From UA16 sp965661575 (lineage in GTDB: Bacteria; Bacteroidota; Bacteroidia; Flavobacteriales_D; Sanyastnellaceae), in contig CBFIEJ010000008.1 of the NCBI GenBank assembly GCA_965661575.1, positions 1 to 57,868 on the forward strand: a stretch of 57,868 nt of DNA. Reading direction: 5' to 3'. The position numbers were made by a program, and so were the translations under genes. How positions within the stretch are numbered: the stretch's first letter is position 1; every line of letters starts with the position of its first letter. Shown here piece by piece: positions 17,093 through 25,456 of the stretch. The notes under the pieces were generated by a model. The model was not told where the DNA came from and did no database searches. It saw only the letters and a list, made by a program, of their open reading frames with translations.

Positions 17093-18787
17093 TCAGGCCC
17101 CAAGAACCTCATCCACTCGCATCAATACAGCCGATTCCAATTCTTCCACCTCGCGCCACATCTGAGCGCATTCCTCTTTTGTTTTTGCCGCGAATTGATC
17201 GTCTTCTAAATCAGCCAAGTTTACACGCGCATTGAGAATGGCCCCTTTCACTCCGGTGCGAATGGCCATCGCCCCTACTCCAGCATCTGTGATGGAATTC
17301 GGATTTCCAGAGGCGGCCATCTCCTGAGCTACTTGCATCGCCTGCATAGACAAACGCGCCACTTGCATTGGAATCTCAATTGCGTGTTTTGTAGCGTCTT
17401 GAATGGCTTGATGGCGAATGCCTTTCTGCTCTTGTGTTGATTTCGGCAAGCCATATGCCTCCATAATCCGATTGAACGCCGCTGTATCAGCGTCCACGAG
17501 TGCAACTAATTGGGCTTGCAGACTCACTCCCCGTTCGGCAACATCGCTAAATTCGGCCCATCGCTCATCCCATCCGCGTTTATGCGACGACAAATTTGCG
17601 ACCATTGTTGCGAGTGCAACTCCCATCGTGCTGGCATAGGCTGCTACCGAACCGCCGCCTGGAGCTGGAGATTCCGATGCTGTTTCCTCCGCAAATGAAC
17701 GCAAACTCATGTCAATGAGCGGCGTGACACCTGACTCGGCAATCACGTACTCAATGACCCGTTTAGAAGAGTCAAAAGGCGCCAAATCGTCCAGGCCTAA
17801 AGATTTCACCGCAATTTTAACTTTCTCCGCATCCGAAATCCCCAAAGAACGCTGTTGCTTTTTGAGAAAGTAATCTGCTGCCTCCGTCAAAACGCGCAAA
17901 GGCAACAATCCGACCAACTCAGAGCCCGTAACACGAATGCCACGATCGTGCGCTCGCGCACAAGCCTCGTCAAACGCGACATGCACTGGCGTCGTTCGAA
18001 TATTGGTCAAGTTCAATGAAAGCTGGGCAACACCATATTCTTCGATGTACCAGCCAATCCCTTTCACAGCCTTCAATGTTCCTGGTTGGCGAAGAGGTTC
18101 GCCACTCGAATCCTTCAAAATCGGACTGCCTGGACCGCCTTCGCGCTTCACACGACCTGACTCGCGAATATCAAAAGCGATGGCATTGGCACGTCGAGAA
18201 CTCGTGGTGTTGAGGTTGATGTTGTAAGCGATGAGAAAGTCCCGGGCACCGATGGCCGTTGCGCCTGATTGCTGAGTTCGTTCATTCCAAACCGCAGGTC
18301 CGAAATCTGGTTTACCGTCTGAGGTTTCCAATTTCCCCAACCCTTCGTATTGACCTTTGCGACAGACCGCTAAATTCTGCCGCTCCGTTGTCAATGCAGC
18401 TGCTTCATATAAGTAGCCAGGGATTCCCAATTCATCGCCCACCCGTTGTGCCAATTGGCGAGCAATTTCTACACACTCCTCCATGCTCACTCCGCTCACA
18501 GGTACAAAGGGACAAACATCTGTGGCCCCCATCCGTGGATGCTCTCCTCGGTGGTTGCGCATATCGATCAACTCTGCTGCTTTTTTAATCAACTGGAAAG
18601 CAGCCTCGCCAACTGTTTCCGGTGGCCCCACAAATGTGATCACCGTGCGATTGGTTGATTTGCCGGGATCTACATCCAACAGCTTCACTCCCTCCACCTG
18701 ATTCACCACTGCGGCAACCGCTTGGATGACATCCGTTCTCCGTCCTTCGGAAATATTGGGCACACACTCTACCAGTCTTTGCTGCAT
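17093..18787 (-). CDS. ftcD: Bifunctional glutamate formimidoyltransferase / formimidoyl-THF cyclodeaminase
   Basis: A 564-residue fusion. Residues 1-325 are the formiminotransferase (LVECVPNISEGRR, RNHRGEHPRMGATDVCPFVPV, GIPGYLYEAA), which moves the formimino group from formimino-glutamate to tetrahydrofolate. After a linker, residues about 350-564 are the all-helical cyclodeaminase (ETASESPAPGGGSVAAYASTMG), which forms 5,10-methenyl-THF with loss of ammonia. The order matches the mammalian bifunctional enzyme. The start is set at the ATG following TAAATTTG-AAC. A TTG two codons upstream lies inside that promoter element. It follows hutI on the same strand after 63 bases. Confidence 0.94.
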   Translation of the reverse strand: MQQRLVECVPNISEGRRTDVIQAVAAVVNQVEGVKLLDVDPGKSTNRTVITFVGPPETVGEAAFQLIKKAAELIDMRNHRGEHPRMGATDVCPFVPVSGVSMEECVEIARQLAQRVGDELGIPGYLYEAAALTTERQNLAVCRKGQYEGLGKLETSDGKPDFGPAVWNERTQQSGATAIGARDFLIAYNINLNTTSSRRANAIAFDIRESGRVKREGGPGSPILKDSSGEPLRQPGTLKAVKGIGWYIEEYGVAQLSLNLTNIRTTPVHVAFDEACARAHDRGIRVTGSELVGLLPLRVLTEAADYFLKKQQRSLGISDAEKVKIAVKSLGLDDLAPFDSSKRVIEYVIAESGVTPLIDMSLRSFAEETASESPAPGGGSVAAYASTMGVALATMVANLSSHKRGWDERWAEFSDVAERGVSLQAQLVALVDADTAAFNRIMEAYGLPKSTQEQKGIRHQAIQDATKHAIEIPMQVARLSMQAMQVAQEMAASGNPNSITDAGVGAMAIRTGVKGAILNARVNLADLEDDQFAAKTKEECAQMWREVEELESAVLMRVDEVLGA

Positions 18788-18790
18788 GTT

Positions 18791-18798
18791 CAAATTTA
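18791..18798 (-). promoter_or_regulatory. -7 element TAAATTTG before ftcD
   Basis: A perfect TAnnTTTG followed by AAC and the ATG at 18787. It indicates that ftcD has its own start of transcription behind hutI. Confidence 0.6.
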
Positions 18799-18850
18799 TT
18801 TAGCCATTTCAATCGAAGCCCTAAATTATACCGACTTCAATCGCTTTTCG

Positions 18851-20110
18851 TCATTGTTCCTGTCCACCAATGAAGACTTTTTCAACCAATTCTTCACCAA
18901 AGGCATATCCCATGGTTTCCAATCCATCCATGGGTTTTGTCAAAATAAGATTGGCTGAGCGACCTGGCGTGATTGTTCCCGCGGCATGTTCAAGTCCCAT
19001 TGCCGCAGCACCATTGATGGTGGCAGCCGCAATTGCCTCAAGTGGATGCATTTTCATTTTCACCATGCCCATTTGCACAACACGCCCCATATTGCCCGAA
19101 GGAGCAGAACCTGGATTAAAATCTGTCGCCAGGGCAACGGGAACATCCGCATCCATCAACTTTCGAACCGGACTGTAAGGAATGCTCAAAAAATATGAAC
19201 AGCCTGGAAGCGCACAAGCGAAAACAGGCGACCCCCCAGAGCAGGCATGGTTCGACAATGCTTCCAAATCTTCTCCACTCAACTCTTCCAAATGGTCCAA
19301 CGAACGAACACTGTGGTCAATGCCCATCTGAACTCCTCCTATGGCATTGAATTGGTTGACATGGACTTTGCCTGATAAACTCAACGCATTCGACGCCTTC
19401 AATAATGCCTCGACATTTTTAACATCGAAATATCCTTTCTCACAAAATGCATCCACATAGTCTGCTAGCTCCAATTCGGCCACTTTCGGCAGGATTTCAC
19501 GAATGACATGATCTGTCCAACTTTCAGCTGTCCAATCACCCTCCGGAACAGCATGGCACGCCAGAAACGTCGCACGAATGGGAATATTGAACTCTTTCTT
19601 TAAGGCCGAAATCACGCGCAGCATTTTCAACTCTGCTTCAGCCGTCAGTCCGTAACCACTTTTGATTTCGATTGCTCCTGTGCCTGACCGAATGACTTGA
19701 TTTAAACGCGCACGAGCATCATCAAGCAACTGCTCCTCTGGCATCTGTTGCAAAGCCTTAGCAGAGTTTAAAATACCACCGCCAGCCGCCGCAATCTCCT
19801 GATAACTCTTTCCTTCCAAACGAGCCAAAAACTCACCTCCACGTGGCGCAGCATGCACCAAGTGCGTATGACTATCGCACCATGCCGGCAGCACGAAGCG
19901 TCCACTGCAATCAACCACATCCAAACCCGACCAATCGATGATTCCCGGGAAATCTGACATGGCACCAAAATCGACCACATCCCCATTCTCTATGGCCAAC
20001 CACGCATCCTCAATGCATGCGAAATTTCGCATCTCCTTTCCTTGCAGAAACTTTGGAGGTTGCTCATATGCTCCTACGAGACCTTTGATGTTCTTCCATA
20101 ACATACGCAT
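18851..20110 (-). CDS. hutI: Imidazolonepropionase
   Basis: A 419-residue amidohydrolase that converts 4-imidazolone-5-propionate to N-formimino-L-glutamate, the third step of histidine breakdown. Metal ligands are visible in CDSHTHLVHAAPRGGEF (His81, His83), FLACHAVPEGD, and the C-terminal ALATDFNPGSAPSGNM block. The substrate-guanidinium-binding residues of the family are in the same region. The start MRMLWKN at 20110 is supported by TACCTTGC four bases upstream. The product feeds the adjacent ftcD enzyme. Urocanase (hutU) is not in the window. Confidence 0.95.
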   Translation of the reverse strand: MRMLWKNIKGLVGAYEQPPKFLQGKEMRNFACIEDAWLAIENGDVVDFGAMSDFPGIIDWSGLDVVDCSGRFVLPAWCDSHTHLVHAAPRGGEFLARLEGKSYQEIAAAGGGILNSAKALQQMPEEQLLDDARARLNQVIRSGTGAIEIKSGYGLTAEAELKMLRVISALKKEFNIPIRATFLACHAVPEGDWTAESWTDHVIREILPKVAELELADYVDAFCEKGYFDVKNVEALLKASNALSLSGKVHVNQFNAIGGVQMGIDHSVRSLDHLEELSGEDLEALSNHACSGGSPVFACALPGCSYFLSIPYSPVRKLMDADVPVALATDFNPGSAPSGNMGRVVQMGMVKMKMHPLEAIAAATINGAAAMGLEHAAGTITPGRSANLILTKPMDGLETMGYAFGEELVEKVFIGGQEQ

Positions 20111-20114
20111 GGAC

Positions 20115-20122
20115 GCAAGGTA
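20115..20122 (-). promoter_or_regulatory. Degenerate -7 element TACCTTGC before hutI
   Basis: TACCTTGC, GTCC, then the ATG at 20110. The last two bases differ from TAnnTTTG, but the spacing matches the other elements. Confidence 0.4.
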
Positions 20123-20143
20123 GCAATCGCAAGTCGGGTATCG

Positions 20144-20151
20144 TAACTTTA
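20144..20151 (+). promoter_or_regulatory. -7 element TAACTTTA before aroC
   Basis: TAACTTTA, CCTC, then the aroC ATG at 20156. One mismatch. It lies back to back with the hutI element in a 45-base divergent gap. Confidence 0.55.
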
Positions 20152-20155
20152 CCTC

Positions 20156-21241
20156 ATGGCTGGAAACTCAATCGGTGCAATTTTTCGACTCACGACCTAC
20201 GGGGAGTCGCACGGCGCTGCCATCGGAGGAATCATTGACGGTTGCCCCGCAGGATTAGAAATCGATTTCGATGCCATTCAATCCGAATTGGATCGAAGAA
20301 GGCCCGGGCAATCCCAATTGACCACGAGCCGAAAAGAAACTGATCGCGTCGAGTGGTTGAGCGGCATCTTTGAAGGCAGAAGCACAGGAACACCCATCGG
20401 TTTTCAAATTCGAAATTTAGATTCAAAATCAGCGGATTACGATCACCTGAAATCAACCTACCGACCATCACACGCGGACTACACGTACGATGCAAAATAT
20501 GGATTCCGCGACCACCGGGGTGGTGGAAGAGCATCTGCGAGGGAAACGGCCTGCCGCGTCGTGGCAGGAGGTATTGCCCGGCAGCTGCTGGCAACGGAAG
20601 GCATCAGAGCATCCGCCTATGTCGATCGTGTGCAAGACGTTGCAATGACAAGCGCGCCTCAGTTTTACCCACGAAACATCGTCGATCAAGCATCAGTGCG
20701 CTGCCCGGACCCTCAAGTTGCCGAGGCGATGGAGAAACGCATACTCGAAGTGCGTGCACAAGGAGATACCGTTGGCGGAAGCGTCGTCGCAGTCCTCAAT
20801 GGCGTGCCCGCAGGCTGGGGCGAACCCGTATTCGACAAGCTGCAAGCGGTTTTGGCACACGCCATGTGGAGTCTTCCTGCAGTAAAAGCCATGGAAATTG
20901 GAAGCGGCATCGAAGGTTCGCGCATGGTTGGCAGCCAGCACAATGACGTTTGGCTTCAAAATAAAGGTGAAAAAGCTCGCACCCAGACCAACCACAGCGG
21001 AGGCATTCAAGGAGGCATTTCAAATGGAGAAGACATCGTTCTTCGCATCGCATTTAAGCCCGTATCAACCATCATGCAGCCTCAAAAATCCATCAATCAA
21101 GATGGCGTTGAAGTTGAGATCATTGGAAAAGGCCGGCACGACCCATGTGTCCTTCCACGCGCTGTGCCACTTGTCGAAGCCATGGCAATGTTAGTATTGG
21201 TGGATGAATGGTTGAAAAACCGCACGGTTCGACTCGCCTGA
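20156..21241 (+). CDS. aroC: Chorismate synthase
   Basis: A 361-residue FMN-dependent enzyme that converts 5-enolpyruvylshikimate-3-phosphate to chorismate. Family blocks run in order: FRLTTYGESHGAAIGGIIDGCPAG (11-34), RRRPGQSQLTTSRKETD (about 47-63), the arginine-rich KYGFRDHRGGGRASARETACRVVAGGIAR (about 114-142), and GSRMVGSQHNDVW followed by NHSGGIQGGISNGEDI. Full length. It lies 40 bases before the symporter gene, which has its own promoter element. Confidence 0.97.
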   Translation: MAGNSIGAIFRLTTYGESHGAAIGGIIDGCPAGLEIDFDAIQSELDRRRPGQSQLTTSRKETDRVEWLSGIFEGRSTGTPIGFQIRNLDSKSADYDHLKSTYRPSHADYTYDAKYGFRDHRGGGRASARETACRVVAGGIARQLLATEGIRASAYVDRVQDVAMTSAPQFYPRNIVDQASVRCPDPQVAEAMEKRILEVRAQGDTVGGSVVAVLNGVPAGWGEPVFDKLQAVLAHAMWSLPAVKAMEIGSGIEGSRMVGSQHNDVWLQNKGEKARTQTNHSGGIQGGISNGEDIVLRIAFKPVSTIMQPQKSINQDGVEVEIIGKGRHDPCVLPRAVPLVEAMAMLVLVDEWLKNRTVRLA

Positions 21242-21268
21242 TTCGTCCGAAACTCAGCGCAATGGAAC

Positions 21269-21276
21269 TAAATTCG
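21269..21276 (+). promoter_or_regulatory. -7 element TAAATTCG before the DAACS symporter gene
   Basis: TAAATTCG, TAGC, then the ATG at 21281. It separates this gene transcriptionally from aroC. Confidence 0.6.
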
Positions 21277-21280
21277 TAGC

Positions 21281-22699
21281 ATGACGAAATTGGCTCTCCA
21301 TTGGCAAGTGATCATTGGTCTCATCTTGGGCGTAGCATACGCTTGGCTGAGTGTGACCTTAGGTTGGAATGATTTCACCCTCAGCTACATCCAACCGTTT
21401 GGCGACATCTTCATCAACCTACTCAAGCTCATCGCGGTTCCGCTCGTGCTCTTCAGCATCATCAGCGGCGTGACTAGCCTTGGAAACATCCAAAAACTTG
21501 GTCGGCTCGGCCTCAAAACCCTCGTCACCTACGTACTCACAACCATGGCTGCCGTGCTCATTGGATTGGCTTTGGTGAACCTCTTTTCACCCGGAAGCGG
21601 AGCGCATCCTGATTTGCTTGAATCCAACCGGATTAGGTATGAATTGTGGCGTGACGCCAATGGCATTCAGACGTTGGACGACGTTCAATTTTCAAAAGAC
21701 CCCGAACGACAAGAATTGGTTCGAAGCATCACTGCAGAAGAAGCCAAAAACAACGATTGGGTTGACGATAAACTGAATAAAGCGACCAACACCAAAAACA
21801 GCGGTCCCTTGCAGCCGCTTGTGGATGTTGTTCCAAAGAACATTTTCGGATCGCTGGTTGATATGAAAATGTTGCAAATCATCTTCTTTGCCATCTTTTT
21901 TGGCATCGTCATCGTGGGGCTGCCGGAGGAAAAGAAATCACCACTTGTACGCGCCGTGGATTCGCTGAATGAGGTCTTCATTCAAATGGTTTGGGTGGTC
22001 ATGCGGGCGATGCCCTTTTTTGTTTTTGCGCTGATGGCGGGGCAAGTGGTCAAAGCTGCCGGGACCGAACCTGAAATGCTTCAGCAATTGCTCAGTTTTC
22101 TCCTGCGGTATAGCCTCGTTGTTGTCCTTGGTCTCGCGATCATGGTTTTCGTATTCTACCCACTGCTCGTCAGTCTTACGGTCAAGAAGCTCAGCTGGAA
22201 ACGCTTTTCTTCGGGGATGCGTGATGCGCAATTGACAGCTTTCTCTACCTCGAGTTCGGTCGCAACGCTGCCCGTGACCATGAAATCCGTCAATGAAAAG
22301 CTGGGTGTCAACTCACGGACTTCATCCTTCGTGCTCCCCATTGGCGCAACCGTAAACATGGACGGCACGAGCATGTACCAAGCCATTGCCGTGGTTGCTC
22401 TTGCTCAATTTCACATGGTCGATCTAGCGTGGTCACAGCAAGCAGTCATTGTTCTCACGGCAACACTTGCATCTATCGGCGCTGCAGCCGTGCCTTCTGC
22501 CGGTCTTGTGCTCATGATCATTGTGCTCGAAAGTGTTGGCCTCAACCCAGCTTGGATCGCCTTGATCTTCCCCGTTGATCGCATACTGGATATGTGCCGC
22601 ACAGTGGTCAATGTTACTGGTGATGGAGCTGTTTCTTCGATAATCGCCGCTTCTGAAGGTGAATTACACCCCACCACACCGGGGACAACCAATCCATGA
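21281..22699 (+). CDS. Dicarboxylate/amino acid:cation symporter (DAACS family)
   Basis: A 472-residue inner-membrane transporter of the GltP/DctA family, which moves glutamate, aspartate or C4-dicarboxylates with Na+ or H+. Key parts are the serine-rich re-entrant loop HP1 (FSTSSSVATLPVTM), TM7 with VNMDGTSMY, HP2 (IGAAAVPSAGLVLMIIVL) and TM8 with DRILDMCRTVVNVTGDG, where Asp and Asn contact substrate. Between TM3 and TM4 there is a hydrophilic loop of about 85 residues (GSGAHPDLL to VVPKNIF), much longer than in GltPh. TM8 has Arg in RTVVNV, as in amino-acid or dicarboxylate transporters. Substrate is not assigned. The stop overlaps the next gene by ATGA. Confidence 0.93.
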   Translation: MTKLALHWQVIIGLILGVAYAWLSVTLGWNDFTLSYIQPFGDIFINLLKLIAVPLVLFSIISGVTSLGNIQKLGRLGLKTLVTYVLTTMAAVLIGLALVNLFSPGSGAHPDLLESNRIRYELWRDANGIQTLDDVQFSKDPERQELVRSITAEEAKNNDWVDDKLNKATNTKNSGPLQPLVDVVPKNIFGSLVDMKMLQIIFFAIFFGIVIVGLPEEKKSPLVRAVDSLNEVFIQMVWVVMRAMPFFVFALMAGQVVKAAGTEPEMLQQLLSFLLRYSLVVVLGLAIMVFVFYPLLVSLTVKKLSWKRFSSGMRDAQLTAFSTSSSVATLPVTMKSVNEKLGVNSRTSSFVLPIGATVNMDGTSMYQAIAVVALAQFHMVDLAWSQQAVIVLTATLASIGAAAVPSAGLVLMIIVLESVGLNPAWIALIFPVDRILDMCRTVVNVTGDGAVSSIIAASEGELHPTTPGTTNP

Positions 22700-24765
22700 C
22701 GCGCACTCCTTCCTCGCTCCTTCCTCGGCTGCTTGTTCTGGGGATACTCATGTACAGTCCGGTTGTTTTGTCCGGGCAATCGGAGGGCTTCGATGAGGAT
22801 GACCCTTGTCGACAAATCCTGAATGGAAAAACCGCAAAGTTGCTCGAGAAAGGAAAAAACGGCTCGAAATACGAAAGATCCGAGCGAGTCGCATTTCTCC
22901 AAGAAGGCTATGACCGCGAAGAGAACTGCATGGAATGCCTGTATGAATGGGGACGCCTGGAATTCAATGAAATCAAACGGTCACGGGGAAGTTTTCGAAG
23001 CGCAGAAGAACCACTGCTGCAGCTGCTCGACCTCTGCCCATTCTACAATGCAGATGCGACGTATATGCTCGGAGCCATGGCATATGCTGACGGACGCTAT
23101 CCTGAAGCACTGGAGTATTTCAATTCATTTCTGGACTTTCCGTCAAAGCCCGAATCGGCCCTTGGAAAACGGTATGAGCAGCATGCAGAGGAAGTGATCG
23201 AGGTCTTACCCACCATCGACTTTCTGCTCGCTTTTTGGAAAAACCAAAATGCCTTCACTCCATCCCCAATCGCACCAATCAGTGAATCTGCTGACGAATA
23301 TCTACCTGCTTTATCACCCGATGGAACCCTCCTCTTTTTCACCCGGAAAGGATCATTCAAAGCCAAAGGAGACGTGGTCTCACGAGAAGTAGAAACTTTC
23401 ATGCTCAGCGAACGCACCAAAGGAACACCGTTTCAGAAAGGCCTGCCGTTGGAATATCCCTTTCAAGAAGGGCTGAACTATGGAGGCGTGAGCATTTCTG
23501 TCGACAACTTGGATTTGTACATCGCCGCTCAAAACCCAGTGAGCGGCTATCCCAATAACATTGATTTATTCCTCGCCAAATACCAAGTGCTTGATCGCAA
23601 GGATGACGGCTCGTACATCTATTATTGGGGAGAGCTTACACCTATCGAATCGCTGAACACGGCTGATGGCTGGGAAGCTCAACCCGCTTTGAGTGCCGAT
23701 GGAAGAGAGTTATTCTTCAGCGCTGTTAACGCTCAGTCCATCACCGACGCCTCTGGCAATGCCACAATGGACATTTGGGTCAGCACCTTAAACAGCCAAG
23801 GAACATGGGACACACCAAAATTACTGCCCGCCCCCATCAACACGGCTACGAACGACAAAGCTCCATTTCTTCATCCAGATGGAAACACGCTGTATTTTGC
23901 AAGTGACCGGCAACCAGGCGGCGGAGGATATGACCTTTGGGTGTGCCGCAGAGATTCAACAGGAGCATGGGGAAAGGCCAAAAACTTGGGATCACCTGTC
24001 AATACAGATGGCGATGAGCATGGTTTAGTGGTCAGTGCAGATGGAACAGAAGCCATGTTTGCAAGTCGACGAATGGGAACCAAAGGGCTGGACATCTTGA
24101 AGTTTCCTGTGCCAGAAGAATTCAAGCCTGAACCTGTTTTCGTGGTTAAAGGCACGGTCAGCAATGCGGAAGGCAACATTCCAGACGGGGCTAAACTCTA
24201 TCTCCAATACGCGCAATCCCGAAACGTGGAAGAAGTAAAGATCAACAGTGGAGATGGTCGCTTTGCTTCGGTCGTGAAAATGGGAGCCGGAGAAGACGTT
24301 CTACTGATTGCGGAAGCAGACGGGATTGCCTTCGAAGCTCAAGTCCTTTATGACCATGAAAGTGATCGTGTTCCGGCCAACAATCAAATCACATCCATTG
24401 AACTTGATGCCGCTGAAAATGGTCAAGGATTCGAAATTGGAGACATTCAATTTAAATCGAACTCCTCCTCCATCAACCGCACGAGCTTATTGATGCTCGA
24501 ACAATTCTCAGCTTACCTCCTTCGCAACAAAGCGATTGGAGTCCACGTCATCGGTCATACAGATGATCGGGGCGACCGCGAAGAAAATCAAGATTTATCA
24601 GAACTACGTGCAGAGTCCGTTGCAAGGGCGATCCAATCGAACGGTGTCGATGCCAATCGTATCAGTTTTGAAGGAAAGGGTCAATCCGCTCCTATCGATA
24701 GCAATGAATCAGAAGAAGGTCGTTCACGAAACCGTCGAACTGAATTTCAAATTCGATTGGACTGA
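22696..24765 (+). CDS. OmpA-family protein with TPR-like, PD40 propeller and CRD domains (PorE-like architecture)
   Basis: A 689-residue exported protein with a signal peptide (about 1-27) that lacks a lipobox Cys. An N-terminal helical TPR-like segment (about 50-165) comes first. Next is a beta-propeller of PD40/WD40-like strands with repeated SPDGTLLFFT, SADGRELFFS, HPDGNTLYFASDR and SADGTEAMFASRR (about 190-470). A carboxypeptidase-regulatory-like beta domain follows (VFVVKGTVSNAEGN, about 480-570). Last is an OmpA peptidoglycan-binding domain with VIGHTDDRGDREENQDLSELRAESV. PorE of the type IX secretion system has the same order but is a lipoprotein, so this is PorE-like by architecture only. 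It probably anchors an envelope complex to peptidoglycan. Confidence 0.88.
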   Translation: MTRTPSSLLPRLLVLGILMYSPVVLSGQSEGFDEDDPCRQILNGKTAKLLEKGKNGSKYERSERVAFLQEGYDREENCMECLYEWGRLEFNEIKRSRGSFRSAEEPLLQLLDLCPFYNADATYMLGAMAYADGRYPEALEYFNSFLDFPSKPESALGKRYEQHAEEVIEVLPTIDFLLAFWKNQNAFTPSPIAPISESADEYLPALSPDGTLLFFTRKGSFKAKGDVVSREVETFMLSERTKGTPFQKGLPLEYPFQEGLNYGGVSISVDNLDLYIAAQNPVSGYPNNIDLFLAKYQVLDRKDDGSYIYYWGELTPIESLNTADGWEAQPALSADGRELFFSAVNAQSITDASGNATMDIWVSTLNSQGTWDTPKLLPAPINTATNDKAPFLHPDGNTLYFASDRQPGGGGYDLWVCRRDSTGAWGKAKNLGSPVNTDGDEHGLVVSADGTEAMFASRRMGTKGLDILKFPVPEEFKPEPVFVVKGTVSNAEGNIPDGAKLYLQYAQSRNVEEVKINSGDGRFASVVKMGAGEDVLLIAEADGIAFEAQVLYDHESDRVPANNQITSIELDAAENGQGFEIGDIQFKSNSSSINRTSLLMLEQFSAYLLRNKAIGVHVIGHTDDRGDREENQDLSELRAESVARAIQSNGVDANRISFEGKGQSAPIDSNESEEGRSRNRRTEFQIRLD

Positions 24766-24790
24766 TGAATTGGGGGACAGACGCAAGTAG

Positions 24791-24798
24791 TTTATTCG
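24791..24798 (+). promoter_or_regulatory. Weak -7-like element TTTATTCG before the DUF4920 gene
   Basis: TTTATTCG, AATC, then the ATG at 24803. The second base is T rather than A. Only the spacing supports it. Confidence 0.3.
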
Positions 24799-24802
24799 AA
24801 TC

Positions 24803-25327
24803 ATGAGGACCCGACTTTTCGTCTTTGTTCTCGCACTGATAATCCTCGGCTGCAATCCGCAAGACGCCAATCAAAAACGAGCACATTCAAATGCCATTTG
24901 GTCTCATTATGGAGCCCAAATCCCCAACGATATCCAGTCATTTCCGGTGAGTCACTTGATTGAAATGGTTGAAAACACCGGAACTGCACAAGGTCTATTT
25001 GAAGCAGAGATTGTTCAAAGCTGTGAAACAATCGGATGCTGGATGTTGGTCAAAGGTGCAGAAGGCAAGGCGCTGCGAGTCTTCATGAAAGATCATGCCT
25101 TTTTCATCCCCAAAGACGGCTTGAAAGGCAAGTCAACTATGTTTTTCGGTCAAGCCTTTCATGACACGGTATCCATCGACCTCCAGAAGCAGCTGCTTCG
25201 AAACAAAGGCGCATCAGCCGAAAAAATCAACGCCATAAAAGAACCCGCATTCGAATTGGCTTTCGAAGCTGCAGGCGTCATGATCGTCGATGCTCCAGAA
25301 AAAGGAACAACAGCGAAGCGCAAATAA
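24803..25327 (+). CDS. DUF4920 family lipoprotein
   Basis: A 174-residue lipoprotein with a signal ending in LIILGC (acceptor Cys17). The mature part matches DUF4920: HYGAQIPND near the N-terminus, IVQSCETIGCWMLVKGAEG with the conserved pair of cysteines in CETIGCW (about 72-78), and the block LRVFMKDHAFFIPKDGLKGKSTMFFGQAF. Members are widespread in Bacteroidota and have no established function. The CxxxGCWM motif could bind a metal or form a disulfide, which is a guess. It lies 37 bases after the OmpA-family gene. Confidence 0.82.
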   Translation: MRTRLFVFVLALIILGCNPQDANQKRAHSNAIWSHYGAQIPNDIQSFPVSHLIEMVENTGTAQGLFEAEIVQSCETIGCWMLVKGAEGKALRVFMKDHAFFIPKDGLKGKSTMFFGQAFHDTVSIDLQKQLLRNKGASAEKINAIKEPAFELAFEAAGVMIVDAPEKGTTAKRK

Positions 25328-25426
25328 GTGCATTGTGCTTTTTTTGTGACACCAAAAGGAAGAAAAAGGCACAGCAAAGCGTTGAGAACTTCGCAAAACT
25401 GTCTGACAAAAAGTTGGTTCCAAAAC

Positions 25427-25434
25427 TAACTTCG
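25427..25434 (+). promoter_or_regulatory. -7 element TAACTTCG before the TPR gene
   Basis: TAACTTCG lies 22 bases before the ATG at 25457 and 10 bases before an in-frame TTG at 25445. The rest of the 129-base gap holds an imperfect hairpin of T- and A-rich arms (25332-25374) that could end the upstream transcript. Confidence 0.45.
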
Positions 25435-25456
25435 ATGGACACAATTGAAGCACCTC

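Noticed and set aside
25332..25374. A rho-independent terminator after the DUF4920 gene
   Set aside because: The arms are mostly A and T with mismatches and a long loop. It is too weak to list as a terminator.
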